From the NCBI GenBank assembly GCA_003554005.1, contig PWEU01000070.1:1-7813 (forward strand): a stretch of 7,813 nt of DNA, given 5' to 3'. This document shows positions 1-5,860 of the stretch, piece after piece. The notes below the pieces were generated by a model, which worked only from the letters and a program-made list of their open reading frames with translations, made no database searches and was not told the DNA's origin. Both the position numbers and the translations under genes were made by a program. This DNA comes from Nitriliruptoraceae bacterium (GTDB taxonomy: Bacteria; Actinomycetota; Nitriliruptoria; Nitriliruptorales; Nitriliruptoraceae). Positions within the stretch are counted from its first letter, which is position 1, and the number at the start of each line of letters is the position of its first letter.

Positions 1-471
1 GACTTCTTCCTCGCGGACCCGAACGCCTCCGCTGACGACACCGATGCCGAGCGGTTGCAGCCCGGCACCGATGCCAGGTTCTTCGTGCTGCCTCCGATCG
101 ACGAGGAGTTCGGGACCCCGGTCCTCGGCGCCGCGGACCAGTTCGTGATGTTCGAGGACCGCGACGAGGTCCGAGCCCTGATGGAGTACCTGGCGACCAC
201 CTCGGCGGTCGAGCCGATGATCGCCGCAGGCGGGTTCATCTCCCCGAACCAGCGGGTGCCCGACGACTGGTACCAGGACTACTCGTCCCGGACCGCTGCG
301 GACATCCTGGCCGCCGCGAGCGTCCTGCGTGATGACGCGTCCGATGGCATGCCCGCACCGGTCGGCTCCGCCTTCAACTCAGCCATGGTCGACTGGATCC
401 GGGCCGAGGGTGACAACACCTCCGACATCCTCGCAGGCCTCGACGAGGTCGACTGGGAGGGTGAGGAGTAG
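1..471 (+). CDS. Carbohydrate ABC transporter substrate-binding protein, C-terminal part (5' end outside window)
   Basis: The frame is open from the first base and ends at TAG 469-471, so 156 C-terminal residues are visible and the start, signal peptide and lipobox lie upstream. The fragment looks like the closing lobe of an extracellular family-1 sugar-binding protein. It has a segment FFVLPPIDEEFGTPVLGAAD, where such proteins read 'PP...G.PVLGGGD', followed by a helix with repeated acidic residues (DRDEVRALMEYLAT), the G-GFISPNQ segment, and an end rich in acid and Trp (ILAGLDEVDWEGEE). That ending resembles AglE-type alpha-glucoside binding proteins. Its place directly before two sugar permeases supports the call. 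The likely role is capture of the imported sugar outside the membrane. The ligand cannot be read from the sequence, but the downstream genes suggest a GlcNAc-containing saccharide. Confidence 0.85.
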   Translation, partial: DFFLADPNASADDTDAERLQPGTDARFFVLPPIDEEFGTPVLGAADQFVMFEDRDEVRALMEYLATTSAVEPMIAAGGFISPNQRVPDDWYQDYSSRTAADILAAASVLRDDASDGMPAPVGSAFNSAMVDWIRAEGDNTSDILAGLDEVDWEGEE

Positions 472-540
472 GTCACGTCACGCTTCCCGGGCGCCTCGGT
501 CGGCATCTCGCCGGTCCGGGGTCCTCGGGCCCACCCGGGG

Positions 541-581
541 CGGTGGTGCGGCCGGTGGCCACACCACCGGCCACTCCGCCG
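541..581 (+). promoter_or_regulatory. Long GC-rich hairpin between SBP and permease genes
   Basis: The core is a perfect 9-bp inverted repeat, ggccggtgg (550-558) and ccaccggcc (564-572), with the 5-nt loop ccaca. The stem continues outward through 541-548 and 574-581 with two mismatches and one possible G-U pair, giving about 16 pairs over 41 nt. No T-run follows, so it is not a classic intrinsic terminator. Hairpins at this position in sugar ABC operons, as between malE and malF, are known to protect the upstream message or reduce read-through so that the binding protein is made in excess. That role is inferred here. Confidence 0.6.
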
Positions 582-680
582 CCCCGGCACCCGACGACAC
601 CGGCACCCCGGTACCCGACGACCCCAGCACCTGACCCCGGACCCCTGATCCCGACCGCCCCGACGCCCCCGCACATCGGC

Positions 681-686
681 AAGGAG
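681..686 (+). promoter_or_regulatory. Ribosome binding site of first permease
   Basis: The hexamer aaggag stands 8 nt before the ATG at 695. It is a near-consensus Shine-Dalgarno sequence and decides the start, because other upstream in-phase start codons lack such a motif. Confidence 0.8.
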
Positions 687-694
687 ACCATCCC

Positions 695-1888
695 ATGCCC
701 GTCGAGACCCGGGCCGAATCCACGCAGCGGACGACCCCCAGACCCGGTCGCTCCGTCGCTGCGATCGGGGTGCTGCTCGCGATCGTCGCCGTGCTGTGGT
801 GGAGCGTCGGCTTCCTGGCCGATCCAGCCGCCTTCGACCGGGTGGTGGCCGGGCTCCTCCGCTTCGTCGGCGCCGACGGCTCGGCCGCGGCGATCGAGCA
901 GCGCGGCCTGACCCCGGTGTCGAGGAAGCTCGGCTCGGCCGCCGTCGCGCTGGTGGTCGGCGTGGGCGGGGTGTGGGCGCTGTTCGTCGCGGCCAACCGT
1001 GCCATCGACGCCACCTTCGGACTGCGGACCCGGGAGAAGATCCGGCCATGGCTGTTCGTCGGCCCCGGCATCGGACTGATCTTCCTGTACCTCCTGCTGC
1101 CGATGCTCGGCACGATCTACCGGAGCTTCACCGACAACGACGGTGGGTTCACCCTGTCGCACTACCAGTTCGCGCTCACCGATCCGTCGATGCTCCTGGC
1201 GTTCCGCAACAACGTGCTGTGGTTGGTGTTCGGTACCACCGGCAGCGTGTTGATCGGTGTGGGGTTCGCGGCGCTGGTGGACCGTGTGAAGCGCGAAGCT
1301 CTGGCCAAGAGCTTCATCTTCCTGCCCCTGTCCATCTCGTTCGTGGGCGCGAGCGTCATCTGGAGGTTCGTGTACGCGTGGCAGCCTGAAGGGCAGCCGC
1401 AGACGGGGCTGATCAACGCCATCATCACCGGGTTCGGCTTCGAGCCCGTCCCAATCCTCTCGCTGAGCCCACTGAACACCTTCGCCCTGATCGTGGTGAT
1501 GATCTGGCTGCAGACCGGGTTCGCGATGGTGATCTTCTCCGCGGCGATCAAGTCCGTGCCCAGCGAGGTCATCGAAGCCGCCCGGCTCGACGGCGCCGGC
1601 GAGTTCGTGGTCTTCCTGCGGATCATCCTGCCGATGATCCGCGGCACGATCCTGACCGTCGCGACGGCGATCTTCATCGCGATCCTGAAGGTCTTCGACA
1701 TCGTGTGGGTCATGGGCCGGGGCGGCAACTTCGACACCGAGGTCGTGGCTACGCGCATGTTCAAGGAGATGTTCCAGTTCCAGAACTTCGGCCGCGCCAG
1801 CGCCTTGGCGGTGCTGCTGCTGCTGGTCGTGATCCCCGTCATGGTCGTCAACATCCGGAACATGAACCGGCAGGGGGTCGGAGCATGA
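695..1888 (+). CDS. Sugar ABC transporter permease, MalF/AglF type
   Basis: This is an inner-membrane subunit of a carbohydrate-uptake-1 (CUT1) ABC importer, 397 residues long. It has the hallmark EAA loop: E294-A-A-R-L-D-G300, followed by I311-L-P313, which docks with the ATPase. Eight hydrophobic segments are visible at about 20-42, 80-102, 118-141, 174-195, 207-228, 262-284, 317-338 and 368-389. The last six form the usual permease core. The first two, joined by a 35-40-residue loop, make an N-terminal extension reminiscent of MalF. The segment from about residue 78 onward resembles AglF-type alpha-glucoside permeases. The start at ATG 695 is set by a strong ribosome binding site. The stop overlaps a potential ATG (ATGA 1885-1888) that opens a 14-codon frame leading to the second permease. 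Substrate specificity is inferred only from the neighbours. Confidence 0.95.
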   Translation: MPVETRAESTQRTTPRPGRSVAAIGVLLAIVAVLWWSVGFLADPAAFDRVVAGLLRFVGADGSAAAIEQRGLTPVSRKLGSAAVALVVGVGGVWALFVAANRAIDATFGLRTREKIRPWLFVGPGIGLIFLYLLLPMLGTIYRSFTDNDGGFTLSHYQFALTDPSMLLAFRNNVLWLVFGTTGSVLIGVGFAALVDRVKREALAKSFIFLPLSISFVGASVIWRFVYAWQPEGQPQTGLINAIITGFGFEPVPILSLSPLNTFALIVVMIWLQTGFAMVIFSAAIKSVPSEVIEAARLDGAGEFVVFLRIILPMIRGTILTVATAIFIAILKVFDIVWVMGRGGNFDTEVVATRMFKEMFQFQNFGRASALAVLLLLVVIPVMVVNIRNMNRQGVGA

Positions 1889-1929
1889 TGAGCCTCGCGT
1901 CCGCACCGAGCAGGAGGGCCCTGACATGA
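1885..1929 (+). other. 14-codon mini reading frame bridging the two permease genes
   Basis: ATG 1885 overlaps the first permease's TGA (ATGA 1885-1888) and reads MMSLASAPSRRALT. It stops at TGA 1927-1929, which overlaps the second permease's ATG 1926 (ATGA 1926-1929). An SD-like aggggg lies at 1872-1877, 7 nt upstream. The mini frame also contains the aggagg used by the second permease. It is more likely a translation-coupling device than a functional peptide, and chance is possible. Confidence 0.35.
1912..1917 (+). promoter_or_regulatory. Ribosome binding site of second permease
   Basis: A consensus aggagg lies 8 nt before ATG 1926. The ATGs at 1885 and 1888 are out of phase with the permease, so 1926 is the first good in-phase start. 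Confidence 0.85.
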
Positions 1930-2885
1930 GCGTGACGGCACCGAGCACCGTCGAGCAGTCGGCCCCGACCCAACGGGGTGCCATGCGCGCCCCGCGCCGG
2001 ATGGCGTGGCGCTCCCGCGGCGCCGATGGCCCGAACCGGGAGCCGGGGCAGCGGTCGCTGTTGGTCCGCGCCGTGGTCGTGGTGATCGTCGTCGTGTGGT
2101 CCCTGCCCACCGTCGGCTTGCTCATCAGCTCGTTCCGACCGCCGGGGGCGATCGCCACGTCGGGCTGGTGGACGGTGTTCGCGCACCCCTTCGAGATCAC
2201 CCAGTGGACCCTGGACAACTACATCGCGGTGCTCGGCGATCGGGGGATGTTCGATGCGTTCGTCAACTCCGTGGTCATCGCGATCCCGGCGACGGTGATC
2301 CCCATCAGCCTCGCCGCCTTCGCCGCCTACGCCTTCGCGTGGATCGACTTCCCCGGCCGCAAGCCGCTGTTCGCGCTGGTGGTGGGCTTGCTGGTGGTCC
2401 CGCTGCAGATGACGCTGGTCCCGCTGCTGGAGCTGTACGTGCGTTGGGACCTGACGGGCACCTACCTCGGGACCTGGCTCGCGCACACCGGGTTCGGGCT
2501 GCCGATGGCGGTGTTCCTGCTGTACAACTACATCGCCGATCTGCCCAAGGAGATCCTGGAATCGGCCTACGTCGACGGGGCGAGCCACTTCGCCGCCTTC
2601 ACTCGCCTGGTCCTCCCGCTCGCGGCGCCGGTCCTCGCCGCCTTCGCGATCTTCCAGTTCCTCTGGGTGTGGAACGACTTCCTGGTCGCCTTCGTGTTCC
2701 TGGGGACCTCGTCCGACGTCGCCGTGCTCACGGCGCAGCTGCAGCAACTCGTCGGCACCCGCGGCGAATCCTGGCACCTGCTCACCGCCGGCGCCTTCGT
2801 GTCCATGGTCGTCCCGCTGGTGGTCTTCCTCGCGATGCAGCGTCACTTCGTGCGCGGGCTGCTGACCGGCGGGGTCAAGGGGTGA
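1926..2885 (+). CDS. Sugar ABC transporter permease, MalG/AglG type
   Basis: This is the second membrane subunit of the CUT1 importer, 319 residues long, and partners the permease encoded just upstream. A basic cytoplasmic N-terminus of about 45 residues is followed by six hydrophobic segments at about 46-68, 110-137, 145-167, 181-202, 234-256 and 286-306. The EAA loop reads E212-S-A-Y-V-D-G218 with L230-P231, so the second loop residue is Ser instead of Ala, a common variation. The C-terminus (QRHFVRGLLTGGVKG) is the characteristic MalG-family ending. Stretches such as LLVVPLQMTLVPLLELY, WLAHTGFGLPMAVFLLYNYI and FLWVWNDFLVAFVFLG closely resemble AglG alpha-glucoside permeases. The stop codon overlaps the GTG start of the glycosidase gene (GTGA 2882-2885), showing tight operon coupling. 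The ATPase that would energise the pair is absent from the window. It may be a shared MsmK-like subunit encoded elsewhere. Confidence 0.95.
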   Translation: MSVTAPSTVEQSAPTQRGAMRAPRRMAWRSRGADGPNREPGQRSLLVRAVVVVIVVVWSLPTVGLLISSFRPPGAIATSGWWTVFAHPFEITQWTLDNYIAVLGDRGMFDAFVNSVVIAIPATVIPISLAAFAAYAFAWIDFPGRKPLFALVVGLLVVPLQMTLVPLLELYVRWDLTGTYLGTWLAHTGFGLPMAVFLLYNYIADLPKEILESAYVDGASHFAAFTRLVLPLAAPVLAAFAIFQFLWVWNDFLVAFVFLGTSSDVAVLTAQLQQLVGTRGESWHLLTAGAFVSMVVPLVVFLAMQRHFVRGLLTGGVKG

Positions 2886-4522
2886 GCGGTTCGGCCCCGA
2901 CCCACCCGACCGATGGGCACCTGCTGCGGGCCTTCGAAGGGCTGCATCCGTCATCGGCCCTCCTGGCCGAGATCACCGCCGGTGGGGTGCCCGGCGTCAC
3001 GCTGTTCCGCGCGAGCAACGTCGCATCGCTGGCGCAGGTCCGCGACCTCGTGGCGGAACTCCAGGCCGCCCGGCCCGCCGGCGCACCACCGCTGATCGTC
3101 GCGATCGACCAGGAGGGCGGGCAGTTCCTCGGTCTCGGCCCGGAGACGACCCCCTTCGCCGGCAACCTCGCACTCGGGGCGGCGGGGGACCTCGACCTCG
3201 CCGAGGAGGTGGGCGCAGCGATCGGGGCGGAAGCCGCAGCGGTCGGTATCAACGTGGTCTACGCCCCGGTGTGCGACCTGGCCACCGAGCCACGGAACCC
3301 CTCGCTCGGACTGCGCAGCTTCGGGGACGACCCGGTCGCTGCCGGCGCGCTGGCCGCCGCGTTCGTGCGTGGTCTGCAGCGGTCCGGTGTCGCGGCGACC
3401 CTCAAGCACCTGCCGGGGCTCGGCGCGGTGCCGGTCGACTCCCACCACGAACTCGGGATCCTGCCGGTCGACGCCCCGACGCTCCACGACCGGGAGCTGG
3501 CCGTGTTCCGCGCAGCGCTGGCCGCCGGACCGCGGCTGGTCATGTCGGCGCACGTGGCGGTCCCGGCGCTGACGGGCCGCGTCGACCTGCCGGCCTCGCT
3601 CGCGCGCGAGGTGATGACCGACCTGCTCCGTGACGAGCTCGCCTTCACCGGGGTCGCGATCACCGACGCGCTCGACATGCATGCGCTGCAACAGGACCTG
3701 GTCGGTCAGGTGCTCGATGCGATCGCGGCCCTGCGGGCAGGCGTCGACCTGCTGCTCGCGGCACCGGACCCGCACGCCATGACCCGCGTGCGCGACGGTC
3801 TCCGGTCCGCGCTGCGCCGGGGGCTGCTCGACCCGGCTGCCCTGGCCGTCTCGACCGCTCGCGTCGATGCGCTGCGGCGCTCGTTCTCCCAGCCTGGTGC
3901 GACGCTCCCACCGGTCGACGAGGCCGCTCACCATGCGCTCGCCGACACGCTCGCCCGCCGCGCGGTCACCCTGGTTCGGGACGTGGACGGCCTCCTGCCC
4001 CTGTCGCGCCGGGACCGCGTGCTGGTCATCGAGCCCCGGCCCCGCGACCTCACCCCCGCCGACACGAGCACCGAGGTGGCACCCACCCTCGGGCAGGCGC
4101 TACGGGAGCGGTGGCAGGAGCCCTCCCCGCCGCTGGACGGCGCTGCGGCGGAGTTGGCCGGGTCGGCCGAGCCAAGCGAGGCTGCGGGCGGTGTCGAGGT
4201 CGTGGTCCATCCCGACCCACCGTCAGCGGCGGACGTGGCGGAGGTCCTGGCGCGGGTGGAGACGGCCGACCGGGTCGTGCTGGGCGTCACCGCCGCGGCG
4301 ATCGATCCCGCGCAGCGGGCCCTGGTGCGTGCCGTTCTCGGCCGCGGTGTTCCGACCATCGTGGTCGTGCAGCGCTCGCCGGCCGACCTCGCCGAGGTGC
4401 AGGACCTCGGCACGGTCCTGCTCAGCTACGGGATCCATCGACCATCCAGTGAGGCCATGGCGGCGGTGCTCACCGGCGCCGCGGTGGCACCGGGCCGGCT
4501 CCCGGTCCGGGAGCCACGATGA
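2882..4522 (+). CDS. nagZ: Glycoside hydrolase family 3 beta-N-acetylhexosaminidase (NagZ type), cytoplasmic
   Basis: This 546-residue enzyme is predicted to release GlcNAc from imported chitobiose-like or peptidoglycan-derived saccharides. It has the GH3 landmark D76-Q-E-G-G80, then K175-H-L-P-G, then the NagZ-type acid/base dyad D186-S-H188, and the nucleophile D262 in ITDALDM (260-266). The Asp-His dyad distinguishes NagZ-like enzymes from beta-glucosidases. The usual Arg after DQEGG is Gln81 here. A second GH3 domain follows from about residue 350 to the end, with RRAVTLVRD, LLPL, and a terminal YGIHRPSSEAMAAVLTG...GRLPV motif. This two-domain layout is common in Gram-positive NagZ. No signal peptide is visible, so it acts inside the cell on transported substrate. 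GTG 2882 overlaps the permease stop and is preceded by a purine run (aagggg). Some GH3 enzymes with this dyad have been reported to act as phosphorylases, so GlcNAc-1-phosphate release remains an alternative. Overlap with nagA is ATGA 4519-4522. Confidence 0.9.
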   Translation: MSGSAPTHPTDGHLLRAFEGLHPSSALLAEITAGGVPGVTLFRASNVASLAQVRDLVAELQAARPAGAPPLIVAIDQEGGQFLGLGPETTPFAGNLALGAAGDLDLAEEVGAAIGAEAAAVGINVVYAPVCDLATEPRNPSLGLRSFGDDPVAAGALAAAFVRGLQRSGVAATLKHLPGLGAVPVDSHHELGILPVDAPTLHDRELAVFRAALAAGPRLVMSAHVAVPALTGRVDLPASLAREVMTDLLRDELAFTGVAITDALDMHALQQDLVGQVLDAIAALRAGVDLLLAAPDPHAMTRVRDGLRSALRRGLLDPAALAVSTARVDALRRSFSQPGATLPPVDEAAHHALADTLARRAVTLVRDVDGLLPLSRRDRVLVIEPRPRDLTPADTSTEVAPTLGQALRERWQEPSPPLDGAAAELAGSAEPSEAAGGVEVVVHPDPPSAADVAEVLARVETADRVVLGVTAAAIDPAQRALVRAVLGRGVPTIVVVQRSPADLAEVQDLGTVLLSYGIHRPSSEAMAAVLTGAAVAPGRLPVREPR

Positions 4523-5823
4523 CGACGTCGAATGGGCCGCGCCGACCGCGCCGACTCCTCGGGGTGGAGGTCCTCGTGGCGCCGCGCACGCTGCTGGATG
4601 ACCGGTTGGTGTCTGACGCATGGGTCGCCCTGGCGGGCGGCCGGGTCGTCGAGGTCGGCGTCGGTCGCCCTCCGGCCGCGCCGACCCGTCACCTCGATGA
4701 AGGGGTCCTGGCGCCGGGGCTGGTGGACGCCCAGGTCAACGGTGCGTTCGGGATCGACCTGGTCGACGCCGACGATGCCGCGTGGGACCAGGTCCGGGCC
4801 GAGCTCGCACGCACCGGGGTCACCGCCTTCGTCCCGACCTTCATCACCGCACCCGTCCCGGTCCTGACCGCGGCACTGCAGCGGGCGCGGGGCCGGGCCG
4901 GCGTCCCCGACCGCGGCGCGGAGCTGGGCGGGGCGTCACCGGTCGGTGGTGTGGCTGGCCGGGCCGCCGCGGCGGGGCGGGCCGGGACGCGACCGCAGGC
5001 GCCGGCGCCGGGTGCCAGGGTCCTCGGGATCCACGTCGAGGGGCCCTTCCTCGCCGCCGCACGGCGTGGTGCCCACAACCCCCTGCACCTCGCCGATCCC
5101 TCGCCCGAGGTGGTCGCGACGCTCCTGGACGCCGGCGGGGACGCCCTGCTCTACGTCACCCTCGCGCCGGAGCGGGACGGGTCGCTCGATGCCATCCGCC
5201 AGCTGGTCGACGCCGGGGTGCGCGTCGCCATCGGGCACAGCGACGCCGACGATGCCCAGGCCATCGCAGCGGTGGACGCCGGTGCCAGCCTCGTCACCCA
5301 CCTGTACAACGCCCAGCGCCCGCTCGGGCACCGCGACCCCGGCGTGGTCGGGGTGGCACTGTCCGATCCGCGGCTGACCTGCGGGTTGATCGTGGACCTC
5401 GAGCACGTGGCGCCGACCGCGGTTCGGCTCGCCTTCGCCGCGGCGGCTGGCCGGATCATGCTGGTCAGCGACGCCATCGCCGCGCTCGGCATGCCCCCCG
5501 GCACCTACGCCCTCGGTGGGCAGCCCACCGAGGTTCGGATCGGGGCGGCACCGGTGCGATCCGACGGGACCCTGGCGGGCTCCGCCCTGCGACTCGATGC
5601 GGCGGTCGCCAACACGATCGCCTGCGGGATCGACCCCGCCATCGCCCTGACCGCGGCGACCAGGGTGCCCGCCGACGCGCTCGGCGCACCGGACCTCGGC
5701 CGGCTCGCTGCGGGCGCTGCGGCGGACCTCGTGTGGCTGGACGAGGACTGGTCCACGCGCGCCAGCTGGGTCGCCGGGGGCGTCGTCGCCGGCGCCGAGC
5801 ACCTGCCGACCGTGACCTTGTGA
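4519..5823 (+). CDS. nagA: N-acetylglucosamine-6-phosphate deacetylase
   Basis: This amidohydrolase-superfamily enzyme, 434 residues long, converts GlcNAc-6-phosphate to GlcN-6-phosphate and acetate. The sequence shows LAPGLVDAQVNGAFG at the first strand, with Q-x-N where many amidohydrolases have H-x-H, as in E. coli NagA. It also has the metal ligand E174 in H172-V-E-G-P-F, H240 in IGHSDAD, H261 in THLYNA, the substrate Arg region HRDPG (about 272-276), H296 in DLEHV, and the catalytic D318 in LVSDAI. The DLEH motif replaces the more usual DG-x-H. It is about 50 residues longer than E. coli NagA. Much of the excess is a Gly/Ala/Arg/Pro-rich insertion at about residues 125-165, just before the HVEGPF metal motif. 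The start ATG overlaps the stop of the GH3 gene, and the gene is followed by the deaminase 33 bp on. Cytoplasmic. Confidence 0.92.
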   Translation: MTTSNGPRRPRRLLGVEVLVAPRTLLDDRLVSDAWVALAGGRVVEVGVGRPPAAPTRHLDEGVLAPGLVDAQVNGAFGIDLVDADDAAWDQVRAELARTGVTAFVPTFITAPVPVLTAALQRARGRAGVPDRGAELGGASPVGGVAGRAAAAGRAGTRPQAPAPGARVLGIHVEGPFLAAARRGAHNPLHLADPSPEVVATLLDAGGDALLYVTLAPERDGSLDAIRQLVDAGVRVAIGHSDADDAQAIAAVDAGASLVTHLYNAQRPLGHRDPGVVGVALSDPRLTCGLIVDLEHVAPTAVRLAFAAAAGRIMLVSDAIAALGMPPGTYALGGQPTEVRIGAAPVRSDGTLAGSALRLDAAVANTIACGIDPAIALTAATRVPADALGAPDLGRLAAGAAADLVWLDEDWSTRASWVAGGVVAGAEHLPTVTL

Positions 5824-5835
5824 CCTCGTGACCCT
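5812..5835 (+). repeat. Three tandem 8-bp GTGACCyy units across the nagA stop
   Basis: The units are gtgacctt (5812-5819), gtgacctc (5820-5827) and gtgaccct (5828-5835). The nagA stop TGA lies in the second unit. Because the unit is 8 bp, each copy presents GTG in a different frame. This creates two further GTGA stop/start overlaps downstream of nagA. Confidence 0.7.
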
Positions 5836-5860
5836 CCCCGACGTCTGGACCTCGACATGA
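5820..5860 (+). other. Nested mini frames linking nagA to the deaminase gene
   Basis: GTGA 5820-5823 couples the nagA stop to a 3-codon frame ending at TGA 5829-5831. GTGA 5828-5831 then couples that stop to a 10-codon frame ending at TGA 5858-5860. ATGA 5857-5860 finally couples it to the deaminase ATG. No Shine-Dalgarno sequence precedes ATG 5857, so re-initiation by ribosomes finishing these frames could supply its translation. The role is inferred and coincidence is not excluded. Confidence 0.3.

Larger units (their letters stand above)
472..694 (+). other. Spacer between binding-protein gene and first permease gene
   Basis: This is the longest gap inside the operon (223 bp). It holds the hairpin at 541-581 and a C-rich, G-poor run from about 580 to 670. 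That run contains two copies of acccgacgac (589-598 and 613-622, 24 bp apart) among degenerate ccggcacc/ccccggtacc motifs. I see no convincing promoter and no T-tract terminator. All frames are open because of base composition, so open frames here carry no weight. Confidence 0.6.

Noticed and set aside
472..694. DasR-type (dre) or other GntR operator upstream of the permeases
   Set aside because: No sequence close to the ACTGGTCTAGACCACT consensus was seen. The only dyad there is the GC-rich hairpin, which resembles an RNA structure more than an operator.
473..2218. Long open frame on the minus strand, 581 codons
   Set aside because: It lies antisense to the permease genes, whose EAA motifs and membrane segments are clear. 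Its product is a low-complexity His/Asp/Arg-rich peptide typical of an antisense frame in GC-rich DNA.
2006..2881. Upstream extension of the GH3 frame through the permease gene
   Set aside because: The in-phase residues before GTG 2882 are an Arg/Ala/Pro-rich shadow of the permease. GTG 2882 overlaps the permease stop and begins a natural NagZ-like N-terminus.
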